DNA from: Verrucomicrobiota bacterium JB024
Lineage (GTDB): Bacteria > Verrucomicrobiota > Verrucomicrobiia > Opitutales > Cerasicoccaceae
Assembly (NCBI GenBank): GCA_030673825.1
Contig: JAUTCS010000075.1
Location: 1-64,000 of the forward strand
Direction of reading: 5' to 3'
Length of the DNA stretch: 64,000 nucleotides
Below, in pieces: positions 19,255 to 27,590 of the stretch (positions within the stretch are counted from its first letter, which is position 1; every line of letters begins with the position of its first letter). Below the pieces are notes generated by a model. The model worked only from the letters and a program-made list of their open reading frames with translations. It was not told the DNA's origin and searched no databases. The translations under genes were made by a program, and so were the position numbers.

Positions 19255-20448
19255 ATGGCCAAAGCTAAGAACAGAATGACGCACTCGCCCTTCGTCGAAC
19301 CCGACGAAACCGAACTGCTGGAGCGGCCCCGCAACACCTCGACGAAGCGTATCTTCGTCGCGGCCACGCGGCAGAACGACGGCAAGACCACAACGTGCCT
19401 GGGCCTGTTCGCCGCGCTGCGGCAGTTCTCGGACCGGGTCGGTTTCATCAAGCCGGTGGGCCAGCGCTTCATCGAGGTCGAGGGGCAGAAGGTGGACGAG
19501 GACTCGGTCCTGCTGGAGAGTATTTTCCACGTCGGCCTGCCGCTCATGGCCATGAGCCCGGTCGCCATCGACGGCACCTTCACCCGCCGTTACCTCAAGG
19601 ACCCCGACGACTCGCTCAAGGTCATCGTGGACAAGATGAGCCGCGCCTTTGACCGCACCGCCTACGAGAAGGACTTCGTCATCATCGAGGGCAGCGGCCA
19701 CGCCGGGGTCGGGGCGGTCTTCGACATGTCCAACGCCCAGGTGGCCAAGCTCATGGGCGCGAAGGCCATCATCGTGGCCCAGGGCGGGATTGGCCGCCCG
19801 GTGGACGAAGTCGCCATCAACAAGGCTCTCTTTGACAAGTACGGCGTCGAGGTCCTCGGAGCCATCCTGAACAAGGTGATGCCCGACAAGATCGACGTCA
19901 TCCGCGAGTACGCCGGGGCCGGGCTGGCCCGCCTGGGCGTACCGCTGCTGGGGGTCCTGCCGCTCCAGAAGCAGCTCGCCGCCCCGAACCTTTCCCAGAT
20001 CGTGGACGAGATCGGAGGCCGCTGGCTCAACGGCCGCGAGCAGGCCGCCAACGAGCGCATCCTGCGCGTGGTCATCGGCGCCATGACCGCCAAGGGCGTG
20101 ATCGACTACCTCCAGCCGGGCGTGCTCATCATCACCCCCGGGGACCGCGACGACATCATTTTCTCCGCCATCGCCAGCGCCGGGCTTTCGGGCAAAAAAG
20201 TCGTCTCCGGCATCGTGCTCACGCGCAACATCCTCCCCCACCCCAAGCTGATGGAGATGCTCGCCCGCACGAACATCCCGACCGTCATTTGCAGCGAGGA
20301 GAGCTACGCCGTGGCCTCCCGCATCAACTCCATGACTGTCAAGACCCAGCCCCAGGACCACGACAAGATCCCCATCATCAACAACCTCGTGATGGATAAC
20401 GTGGACATGAAAAAGATCATCGCCGCCTTCGAGCCGGGCCGGGCGTAG
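19255..20448 (+). CDS. BioD-like P-loop / DRTGG-domain protein (stand-alone Pta regulatory half)
   Basis: A 397-aa protein from ATG 19255 (MAKAKNRMTHSPFVEP). The N-terminal half is a dethiobiotin-synthetase-like P-loop NTPase: AATRQNDGKTTTCLGLF near residues 37-52, FVIIEGSGHAGVGAVFDMSNA and an ILNKV motif. The C-terminal half (GVIDYLQPGVLIITPGDRDD) is a DRTGG domain. In enterobacterial Pta these two domains are fused in front of the catalytic domain and mediate allosteric control. Placement directly after pta supports a shared role. It lacks biotin-synthesis neighbours, so a true BioD is unlikely. Confidence 0.85.
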   Translation: MAKAKNRMTHSPFVEPDETELLERPRNTSTKRIFVAATRQNDGKTTTCLGLFAALRQFSDRVGFIKPVGQRFIEVEGQKVDEDSVLLESIFHVGLPLMAMSPVAIDGTFTRRYLKDPDDSLKVIVDKMSRAFDRTAYEKDFVIIEGSGHAGVGAVFDMSNAQVAKLMGAKAIIVAQGGIGRPVDEVAINKALFDKYGVEVLGAILNKVMPDKIDVIREYAGAGLARLGVPLLGVLPLQKQLAAPNLSQIVDEIGGRWLNGREQAANERILRVVIGAMTAKGVIDYLQPGVLIITPGDRDDIIFSAIASAGLSGKKVVSGIVLTRNILPHPKLMEMLARTNIPTVICSEESYAVASRINSMTVKTQPQDHDKIPIINNLVMDNVDMKKIIAAFEPGRA

Positions 20449-20543
20449 GGGCAGTGTTCCGCGCAGGGGAGAGAGCACTCTCCATCCAAACGTAACATAG
20501 TTTTGACTTTCCCTTATTCTAGTTTGCCGTGATAGTGGCAGGG

Positions 20544-22148
20544 ATGCTTCGCCAGCTCTTCTCGTTTTTCCTTGTCTGCACACTTGCCCTCACCAGCCGG
20601 GCGCAGGACGCCCAGACCTCCGCCGACCTGACGACGGCGATCCTGATTGGCTATGCCGGGGGCAGCCTGACAACCGACGGCGGCAGCGTCATGTTCAGCG
20701 GCGACCCCATAGGCAGTGACGGCATCCTCAGTCTGGAAAACAGCATCGCACTGGAGGACTGGTTCGCAATGATGGACACGCTAACGAGCTACGATGGCGA
20801 CACGACCGTCTTTATCGGAACGCTTGGGGACGGCACCTGGCTCGAAGAGATGATCAACCTCTCCGGCACAGACGGATGGGTTTACCTGGAGCCCACTGAA
20901 TACACGACGATCACCCTGATCCCAAGCGAACGCCTCGCCTACGCCCCCAGCAGCGAACCCGCCGCCCCCGCCACGACCACCTACCTGCCCGCCGACAACA
21001 ACCCGCCCGATGGCGTCATCAGCGCGGAGGAGTTCGACACCTACTGCCAGGCGTGGCGCTCCGGCGTCAACTGGCCCGAGCACGGCGGCCCCATCCCGAT
21101 CGACTTCCTTACCCGCACGGCCAAGATTTTCTGGAAGTTCGACGGCGCATACACCTACGAGGAAGGGTCCGACCCCTCCGACCCCGGCTCCTATTATGGG
21201 TCCGACTGGCAGTTGACAGACTCCAACTGGGAGAATGTTAACTTTACACCCGTCGGCGGAACCATGGTCGAGTGGTCCGCCGCGCGCGTGGTCTGCGAGT
21301 TAAGGCAACTGCCGATCTTCACCGCCTATGCGGTGGAGCTGACACTGCCGCAGGGCTGGCACAGCCTGCCGGTGGACAAAGGAGGCATCGATATGTTCAG
21401 CGTGGATGCGCTTGAAACCGGCACGCTCGACGCGGCGGGACGCACCTTACGCTGGGGCCCCTACCACGGAAGCGACATCCCCGCTAATATCGGCACCGCC
21501 CTCATCTCCATGGAGGGCAAAATCCTCCCCGAGGTTTCGACCTTGGCGGGCGCGATGTCCAGAGATGGATCTAGCACATCCCTCACTTATGAGATGTCCG
21601 AGCCCAGCCTGTACGTGTACCTCAGCCGCGACGACGAGGAGGGCCGCGACCCCGGACTACGTCCGGCAGGGCCGCTGTTGGAGCGCGCCCTCGCCGGCAC
21701 CGCCAAGCTCCCGAAAAAGAACTTTTCTCCGGCCTTCGAGCGCTTCACCGACGACGAAGGTCAAGCCCGCATTCACTGTACGCTCGTGCGTGACGTTATT
21801 TACCCAGAGATGGGTTTCCAGGTTCAGCGTACCACGAACTTCACCAACTGGGAAACGCTCCCGGTCGAGTGGACGCTGACGAACCAGAACGGGCGGATGC
21901 TGACCTTCGAGACTACCGTCGCCTGCCTCGACAACGGTCAGCCCGAAACCTACCGCGTGCTCGTAACCGAAGATAACGCCGCCGCCAGCGGACTCGCCCG
22001 GATATTCGAGGGCGACACGGATGATGAGGATGCCGGTAATGGCTCCTCGGGCGAATCCCCCGACGATCCATCGGGAGGTGGTTCTACGCCTCCGCCGGAC
22101 GGCGGTGGTCCCATTTTGCATCCGATTTCCGGCGCTGGCGGCGATTGA
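20544..22148 (+). CDS. Secreted protein of unknown function
   Basis: A 534-aa protein from ATG 20544 (an in-frame GTG at 20529 is less likely). Residues 1-21 (MLRQLFSFFLVCTLALTSRA) are a signal peptide. The middle contains low-complexity Gly/Asp/Thr stretches and a Pro-rich linker (PSSEPAAPATTTYLP). Residues 400-470 (FQVQRTTNFTNWETLPVEWT) resemble the beta-sandwich module found near the C-terminus of many verrucomicrobial surface proteins. The tail is acidic then Gly/Pro-rich (SGGGSTPPPDGGG). No catalytic motif and no PEP-CTERM signal is seen. It is probably an extracellular or outer-membrane protein of the Opitutae repertoire. Confidence 0.75.
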   Translation: MLRQLFSFFLVCTLALTSRAQDAQTSADLTTAILIGYAGGSLTTDGGSVMFSGDPIGSDGILSLENSIALEDWFAMMDTLTSYDGDTTVFIGTLGDGTWLEEMINLSGTDGWVYLEPTEYTTITLIPSERLAYAPSSEPAAPATTTYLPADNNPPDGVISAEEFDTYCQAWRSGVNWPEHGGPIPIDFLTRTAKIFWKFDGAYTYEEGSDPSDPGSYYGSDWQLTDSNWENVNFTPVGGTMVEWSAARVVCELRQLPIFTAYAVELTLPQGWHSLPVDKGGIDMFSVDALETGTLDAAGRTLRWGPYHGSDIPANIGTALISMEGKILPEVSTLAGAMSRDGSSTSLTYEMSEPSLYVYLSRDDEEGRDPGLRPAGPLLERALAGTAKLPKKNFSPAFERFTDDEGQARIHCTLVRDVIYPEMGFQVQRTTNFTNWETLPVEWTLTNQNGRMLTFETTVACLDNGQPETYRVLVTEDNAAASGLARIFEGDTDDEDAGNGSSGESPDDPSGGGSTPPPDGGGPILHPISGAGGD

Positions 22149-22198
22149 TCTCAACCGGCCGCTTGGAGGACTCACCCCAAGCGCACCAAGCCCGCCCC

Positions 22199-23278
22199 CT
22201 ACTTGTGCAGCGGGGGCTTTTTGAAATTCAGTTCGGTGGGGTGGCCGCGCAACTCGACGTGCAGCGGCGGGGTGCCCAGGGGGTTGACCAGGGCGGAGCC
22301 GATGGGCTGGTTGAGCACGGGGGACATCGTGCCGGAGAGGATGCGGCCAACCTCGCGGGTTTCCGCATCGAGCACGGGCGTGTGCCCGCGGGCGATACGG
22401 CGGCCCTCCAGCGTGTAGAACTTCACCTGCGGCAGCTCCTCGTCCTTGGACTGCTTAAGCAGGGCTTCGCGCCCGACAAAGGCTTCCTTGTCCAGCTTCA
22501 CGGCCCAGCCGAGTCCGGCCATGAGCGGCGAAATCTGCTCGCTCAGCTCGTGCCCGTAGAGCGGGTAACCGGCCTCCAGGCGCAGGCTGTCGCGCGCCCC
22601 TAGACCGCACCACTGCGCCCCGAAGGCCGGGGCGGCGGCGGTGAGCGCCTCGGCCAGCGCGACGGCGTCGGTCGCGGCGCAGAAAATCTCGAACCCGTCC
22701 TCGCCGGTGTAGCCGGTGCGGCTCAGGCGGCAGGCGATTCCGGCCACGGTGGCCTCGGCGTGCCAGAAGCGCTTGGGCAGAGTCGCTCCCGGCGCGAGCG
22801 AGGCGACGAGCTCCACGGCTTTGGGCCCCTGCACCGCTATCAGCCCGGTCTCGTCGGAAATATTGGCCAGTTCCACGTCATGGTGCTTCGCCAGTTTCTC
22901 GAAGTGCGCGAAGTCCTTTTTGATGTTCGAGGCGTTGACCACGATCAGAAAATCCTCCGCCCCCCGGCGGTACACAATAAGGTCGTCGATGGTGCCGCCG
23001 TCCTCCTCGCACAGGGGCGAGTACACGGCCTTGCCCGCGGGGGTCCCCGCGATGCGGTTGGTCAGGGCGCGGTCCAGAAAGAGCTCCGCCTCCGGCCCGG
23101 TCACGACAAATTCGCCCATGTGGCACACGTCGAAAAAGCCGCAAGCCTGGCGCACGGCGAGGTGTTCCTCGATGATCCCGGCGTAGCTAACGGGCATTTC
23201 CCAGCCGGCAAACGGCACGCAGCGTGCTTGCAGCGCCTTGTGAAAATCGATGAGGGGAGTGTGTTTGAGGTCGGACAT
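22199..23278 (-). CDS. gcvT: Glycine cleavage system T protein (aminomethyltransferase)
   Basis: A 359-aa GcvT of normal length starting MSDLKHTPLIDFHKALQARC. Characteristic segments: CGFFDVCHMGEF, GGTIDDLIVYR, LIAVQGPKA, SRTGYTGEDGFEIF and RDSLRLEAGYPLYGHEL. It transfers the aminomethyl carbon from H-protein to tetrahydrofolate. It is divergent from gcvP; no gcvH lies between them or elsewhere in the window. Confidence 0.96.
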   Translation of the reverse strand: MSDLKHTPLIDFHKALQARCVPFAGWEMPVSYAGIIEEHLAVRQACGFFDVCHMGEFVVTGPEAELFLDRALTNRIAGTPAGKAVYSPLCEEDGGTIDDLIVYRRGAEDFLIVVNASNIKKDFAHFEKLAKHHDVELANISDETGLIAVQGPKAVELVASLAPGATLPKRFWHAEATVAGIACRLSRTGYTGEDGFEIFCAATDAVALAEALTAAAPAFGAQWCGLGARDSLRLEAGYPLYGHELSEQISPLMAGLGWAVKLDKEAFVGREALLKQSKDEELPQVKFYTLEGRRIARGHTPVLDAETREVGRILSGTMSPVLNQPIGSALVNPLGTPPLHVELRGHPTELNFKKPPLHK

Positions 23279-23491
23279 AACAGTGGGAAGGTAAGTTATT
23301 TATGGCGCAACACCCCCGTAAAGGCAAAATCCGATTTCGTTTTTCCGCTGCCGGAGCTCTGCCACCGCACCGTAACGGCCCCAGTCGCAGGCAGCCCGCC
23401 GCCAGCGGAAAAAATAAATCGTTGCCGCCCGCAGGCTTACGCAAAGGCCGCCGCCTGCGCGCAAAATTGGGTTGCGTTAACCGACCTTGAA

Positions 23492-23514
23492 GATTGTCTG
23501 ATTGTCAGACAATC
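23492..23514. promoter_or_regulatory. Perfect 10-bp inverted repeat in the gcvT-gcvP divergent region
   Basis: Arms GATTGTCTGA (23492-23501) and TCAGACAATC (23505-23514) are exact inverse complements separated by 3 nt, ending 26 bp before the gcvP ATG. The symmetry and position suggest a repressor operator, and the TTGTCTGA half resembles GntR-family sites. No glycine riboswitch consensus was recognised in the 262-bp divergent spacer. Confidence 0.55.
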
Positions 23515-23540
23515 CTAATCCACCACCGCACACATTTCCC

Positions 23541-26498
23541 ATGGCCCATATCGACCGCGAACACGCCCGCGACTACATCCCCGCCAGCGACGAGGATTTT
23601 CAACAAATGCTCGAAACCGTTGGGGCGAAAGACCTTGCCGACCTCTATCGGCACATCGCCGCCGAGGTGAAGTTCGACGCGCCGCTGCCGCTGCCCGCCG
23701 CCGAGGCCCACGAAAAGCTCCTCGACCGCCTGGGCGAGATCGCCGACATGAACGTCGTGCGCGAGTCGTACATCGGCGATGGGCTGCCCGCTTTTAAACA
23801 GATGCCCATCGTGGCCGAGGTCTCCGCTATCCGCAACCTGACCACCGCCTACACCCCCTACCAGCCCGAGCGCAGCCAGGGCACCCTGCTGTGCCACTGG
23901 ATTTACCAGTGCCTGATGCGCACGCTGACCGGGTTCGAGGCCGTCAACGCCTCGCTCTACGACCGCTCGACCGCCCTCTTTGAAGCCGCCTGCGCGGCCA
24001 TCCGCCTCAAGCGCAAGAGCAGCGCCGTCATCGTCTCCGAGGCCATTTACCCCGGCGACCGCGAGGTGCTCGAAACCCTTGCCGCCGACACCGAGGTCGA
24101 GTTGCTCTGGGCCCCGCGCGACGCCGCCACCGGCACGCTCGACCTGGACGCGCTCAAGGCCCTCATTGCTGAAACCGGCGAAAAGCTGGCCGGGATCGCC
24201 TTCCCGCAGGTCAACGACCTCGGGCTGATCGAGGACGTGGATGCGCTGACCGACCTGGCCCACGAGGCCGGGGTGCTCGCCATCGCCCTGATCGACCCGA
24301 TGCTGCTGGGCACCGGCGGGCTCAAGCCCCCGACGGACTTCGGCGCGACCGGGGCCGACATCGTAGTGGGCGAGGCCCAGCACGTCGCGCTCGCCCCGAA
24401 CTTCGGCGGACCGGGGCTGGGACTTTTTGCCGTGCGCCATACGAGCGAGATTTCCACCCATGTGCGCGCCACACCGGGCCGCTACGTGGGCAAGGCCCTC
24501 GACGGCGAAGGACGCGAATGCCGCGTGGCCGTCATGTCCACCCGCGAGCAGCACATCCGCAAGGAAAAAGCCACCTCCAACATTTGCTCGAACCAGGCCT
24601 TCATCGCCACGCTGGCCGGAGCCGCCCTGCTTGAGCGCGGCGAGGAGGGCATGGCCATGGCCGTGAGCGCCGCCCGCGAACGCGCCGCCGAGGCCGCCGC
24701 CGCCCTCTGCGCCCTTGACGGCGTGGAGCTGCTCTACCCGGAGAGCCCGTTCTTTAACGAGTTTACCCTCAAGCTGTCCCGTCCCGTGGCCGACGTGCTC
24801 CGCGCCGGGCGCGAAGCCGGGCTCCACCTCGGCGTGGACGTGAGCGCCCGTGTCGCGGGCGGCTCGAACCTCCTGAAACTTTCCTTCTCCGACCTGCACG
24901 CGGAAATCACGAACCTGATCGGCTGCTTCGAGCGGCAGTTCGGCCCGGCGAAAAAGTCCGCCACCCTGCCCGAGCTTCCCGCCGCCGCCCTGCGCGAAGG
25001 CTCCGCCGGGCTCCCGAGCTTCGGCTACGACGAGGTGCTCGCCTACTACAAAAAGCTCGGTTCGCTCAACGTCAGCCCCGACGACAACCCTTACCCGCTC
25101 GGCTCGTGCACCATGAAGTACAACCCGCTCGTCAACGACGAGGCCGCCGCGCTCCCGGGCTTTACCCAGGTGCATCCGCAGGCCCCCGCCGAAGACGTGC
25201 AGGGCTCGTTAAAACTGCTCTTTGAGATTCAGGAATGGTTCAAGGCCATCACCGGACTGGCCGGGCTCACCACCCAGCCGCTGGCCGGGGCCCAGGGCGA
25301 GCTGGTCGGGTTAAAACTTTTCCAGGCCTACCACCGGGATCACTCCGAAACCCGCCGCGACGTCATCCTGCTGCCGCGCTCGGCCCACGGCACGAACTTC
25401 GCCACCGCGGCCATGGCGGGCTACACGACCCGCCCAGGCGTCAACCCCAAGGGCGGGATCGTCCTGCTGGAGGCCGGGGACGACGGCCAGATCGACCTTG
25501 CCCAGCTCGACGAAGTCATCGCCACCTACGGCGAGCGCATCGCCGGGGTCATGATCACCAACCCGAACACGAGCGGCATCTTCGAGACGCACTTCAAGAC
25601 CATCGCGGACAAGATCCACGCCGTCGGCGGGCTTGTCTATATGGACGGGGCGAACATGAACGCCATCGCCGGCTGGGTGAACCTCGGCGCGATGGGCGTG
25701 GACGCCGTGCACAACAACCTGCACAAGACCTGGACCATCCCGCACGGCGGCGGCGGCCCCGGCGACGCCATCGTCGCCGTAAGCGAGCGGCTCGTCCCCT
25801 ACCTGCCCGGCTTCCAGATCGAGCAGGACGGCGAGACCTTTGTCCCCGTCAAGGCTCCGCGCTCCATCGGCTCTTTCCACCGGCACTGGGGCAACTTCGG
25901 CCACAAGATTCGCTGCTACACCTACCTGCTGCGGCTCGGCGGCGAGGGCATCCGCCGCATGTCGGCCACCGCCGTCCTGGCGGCACGCTACCTCTTCGAG
26001 CGCACCCGCGGCCAGTACGCCACCCTGCCCGCCGGAACCGCTGAGCTCCCGCGCATGCACGAGTTTATCCTCACACTCACGGCGGAGGACTTCGCCCGCG
26101 TCGAGGCTGCCGGTGTCGCCAAGACCTCCATCATGCCCAGCCTGGGCAAGCTCTTCCTCGACTTCGGCTTCCACGCGCCCACCGTCGCCTGGCCGGAAAT
26201 GCTCGGGGTCATGTTCGAGCCCACCGAGAGCTACACCCGCGCCGAGCTCGACCGCCTGGCCGACGCCGCGCTGGCCATCCTCGAACTCATCCGCGAACAG
26301 CCCGAGCTCCTCAAGCTCGCCCCGCTGACCACCCCCACCGGACGCATCGACGAGGTCGCCGCCAACCGCGATCTGTGCATCAGCGAAAAACTCACCGCCC
26401 TGCCCACCACCCCCGAGGTGCGCCTGCCCCTCGACGAGATCGCCACCACGCCCATCCCCGCCATCGCCGAACGCCTCCGCCAAGGCGCTACGGTCTAG
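23541..26498 (+). CDS. gcvP: Glycine dehydrogenase (decarboxylating), fused P1-P2 subunits
   Basis: A 985-aa PLP enzyme from ATG 23541 (MAHIDREHARDYIPASDEDF). The upstream TTG would fall inside the inverted repeat and is rejected. The N-terminal half has subunit-1 motifs (NASLYDRSTALFEA, STREQHIRKEKATSN). The C-terminal half has subunit-2 motifs (YPLGSCTMKYNP, HGTNFATAAMAGY) and the PLP lysine K729 in NNLHKTWTIPHGGGG. It decarboxylates glycine and loads H-protein. Both halves look closest to the separate GcvPA and GcvPB subunits of two-subunit systems, joined here by a short linker near residue 490. Confidence 0.95.
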   Translation: MAHIDREHARDYIPASDEDFQQMLETVGAKDLADLYRHIAAEVKFDAPLPLPAAEAHEKLLDRLGEIADMNVVRESYIGDGLPAFKQMPIVAEVSAIRNLTTAYTPYQPERSQGTLLCHWIYQCLMRTLTGFEAVNASLYDRSTALFEAACAAIRLKRKSSAVIVSEAIYPGDREVLETLAADTEVELLWAPRDAATGTLDLDALKALIAETGEKLAGIAFPQVNDLGLIEDVDALTDLAHEAGVLAIALIDPMLLGTGGLKPPTDFGATGADIVVGEAQHVALAPNFGGPGLGLFAVRHTSEISTHVRATPGRYVGKALDGEGRECRVAVMSTREQHIRKEKATSNICSNQAFIATLAGAALLERGEEGMAMAVSAARERAAEAAAALCALDGVELLYPESPFFNEFTLKLSRPVADVLRAGREAGLHLGVDVSARVAGGSNLLKLSFSDLHAEITNLIGCFERQFGPAKKSATLPELPAAALREGSAGLPSFGYDEVLAYYKKLGSLNVSPDDNPYPLGSCTMKYNPLVNDEAAALPGFTQVHPQAPAEDVQGSLKLLFEIQEWFKAITGLAGLTTQPLAGAQGELVGLKLFQAYHRDHSETRRDVILLPRSAHGTNFATAAMAGYTTRPGVNPKGGIVLLEAGDDGQIDLAQLDEVIATYGERIAGVMITNPNTSGIFETHFKTIADKIHAVGGLVYMDGANMNAIAGWVNLGAMGVDAVHNNLHKTWTIPHGGGGPGDAIVAVSERLVPYLPGFQIEQDGETFVPVKAPRSIGSFHRHWGNFGHKIRCYTYLLRLGGEGIRRMSATAVLAARYLFERTRGQYATLPAGTAELPRMHEFILTLTAEDFARVEAAGVAKTSIMPSLGKLFLDFGFHAPTVAWPEMLGVMFEPTESYTRAELDRLADAALAILELIREQPELLKLAPLTTPTGRIDEVAANRDLCISEKLTALPTTPEVRLPLDEIATTPIPAIAERLRQGATV

Positions 26499-26525
26499 CG
26501 GTTGGGGACGTTTGTGGTGGTTGAA

Positions 26526-26879
26526 GTGGGGGCTGCGCGCCCCCACGCCCCGCGCCGGGCTTATGCAGCCCGGACCCGCAGCAGGCACAGCCTGCACTTT
26601 CGATGCTTGCAGCATCGTGTCAGCGATTACTGAACATGAGCTCAGCTCATGTTCAGTAATCGCTGAGCGAAGGCATCAAAACTGGGTCGCCACCTTTTTT
26701 ACGAATGCCCGCCGTCGGGGTAGCCGCCTGTCTGGCGGCGTAGGGGCAGATTGCTGGTCCAGCCGGACCCCCTTATTGTCCAGTGCGGCCACACACCCGG
26801 GGCAGCGGCCTGTCTGGCCGCGATGGGGCAGAGCCCCATGAGTGATGCGGAGCATCACAGGTGCAGGACTACGTCCTGC
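26526..26879. repeat. Array of about ten short perfect hairpins (gcvP-def spacer)
   Basis: The 431-bp spacer between gcvP and def is packed with perfect hairpins of 6-8 bp stem and 3-5 nt loop. Examples: GTGGGGGC/GCCCCCAC from 26526, CCGGGCT/AGCCCGG, GCAGGC/GCCTGC, GATGCT/AGCATC, GCCGCC/GGCGGC, GCGGCC/GGCCGC, TGGGGC/GCCCCA, GTGATGC/GCATCAC and GCAGGAC/GTCCTGC ending 26879. A 45-nt palindrome sits in the middle. Two hairpins share the loop TGTCT. No reading frame in the stretch is convincing. Confidence 0.8.
26621..26665. repeat. Perfect 45-nt palindrome (22-bp arms, 1-nt centre)
   Basis: The left arm 26621-26642 (CAGCGATTACTGAACATGAG plus CT) and the right arm 26644-26665 are exact inverse complements around a single C. 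It would extrude as a cruciform or form a very stable RNA hairpin. It lies inside the hairpin array and is by far its longest member. Confidence 0.9.
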
Positions 26880-26929
26880 CTGCTTTTGGGGTTTCCATCG
26901 GGGGGGAGGATGGTTTTACTGGGGGTTCA

Positions 26930-27505
26930 ATGGTGTTACGTGTTACCCAGTACGGTGAGCCGGTCCTGAAGGAAAAAGGGGCCCCGGTGACGGAGTTCAA
27001 CGACGAGCTGCGCAAGCTCGCCGACGACATGGTCGAGACCATGCACGCGGCCGAGGGCATCGGCCTGGCCGCGCAGCAGGTCGGCGTGGCCATCCAGCTG
27101 TTTGTCATGGAGCTGCCCGTCTATGAGGATGAGCCCGACCCGGAGTACCAGTACGACGGCAAGCACCCGCCGCTGGAACTGATCATGCCGCTGGCCGTGG
27201 TCAACCCCGTGCTGGAGCTTGCCGGTGAGGAAGCCGGATACGAGGAGGGCTGCCTGTCCTTCCCCGGCATCCGTGGCAACGTTGACCGCCCCACCCGCCT
27301 GCGCATGCGCTTTCAGGACACCGAAGGCAACCCGCACGAGATCGTCTGCGACGGGCTCTTCGCCCGCGTCATCCAGCACGAGTACGATCACCTGCAGGGC
27401 GTGCTCTTCATCGACCGCATGCACCCGAAGGTCCTGCGCCCGCTGGAGTCGAAAATCCGCCGTCTGCGCCGCGCCACCCGCGACTTCCTCAAGGGCAAGG
27501 CGTAA
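26930..27505 (+). CDS. def: Peptide deformylase
   Basis: A 191-aa deformylase from ATG 26930 (MVLRVTQYGEPVLKEKGAPV). All three metal-site motifs are present: EGIGLAAQQVG (43-52), EEGCLSFPG with Cys108, and QHEYDH with His150, Glu151 and His154. It removes the formyl group from nascent N-termini. The frame is open upstream to 26861, but that part reads through the hairpin array and is not deformylase-like. There is an insertion of about 15 acidic/Pro residues between motifs 1 and 2 (YEDEPDPEYQYDGKHPP). Confidence 0.95.
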   Translation: MVLRVTQYGEPVLKEKGAPVTEFNDELRKLADDMVETMHAAEGIGLAAQQVGVAIQLFVMELPVYEDEPDPEYQYDGKHPPLELIMPLAVVNPVLELAGEEAGYEEGCLSFPGIRGNVDRPTRLRMRFQDTEGNPHEIVCDGLFARVIQHEYDHLQGVLFIDRMHPKVLRPLESKIRRLRRATRDFLKGKA

Positions 27506-27563
27506 CAGCGACAAGCTCGCCGGAGCGCATCCGCGTAATTTTCAAACGCTCAAACGTTCCGCC

Positions 27564-27590
27564 ACCTGTAGTGGCGTGGCCACTACAGGT
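27564..27590. terminator. Hairpin between convergent def and histidine kinase genes
   Basis: Perfect arms ACCTGTAGTGGC (27564-27575) and GCCACTACAGGT (27579-27590) with a 3-nt loop. The right arm overlaps the stop codon of the kinase gene. It could serve both converging transcripts, though T-tracts are poor. Confidence 0.6.

Noticed and set aside
23279-23540. Glycine riboswitch before gcvT or gcvP
   Set aside because: No tandem glycine aptamer core was recognised on either strand; only the 10-bp inverted repeat stands out.
26526-26879. CRISPR array in the gcvP-def spacer
   Set aside because: The repeats are different hairpins with no common direct-repeat unit or regular spacers, and no cas gene is in the window.
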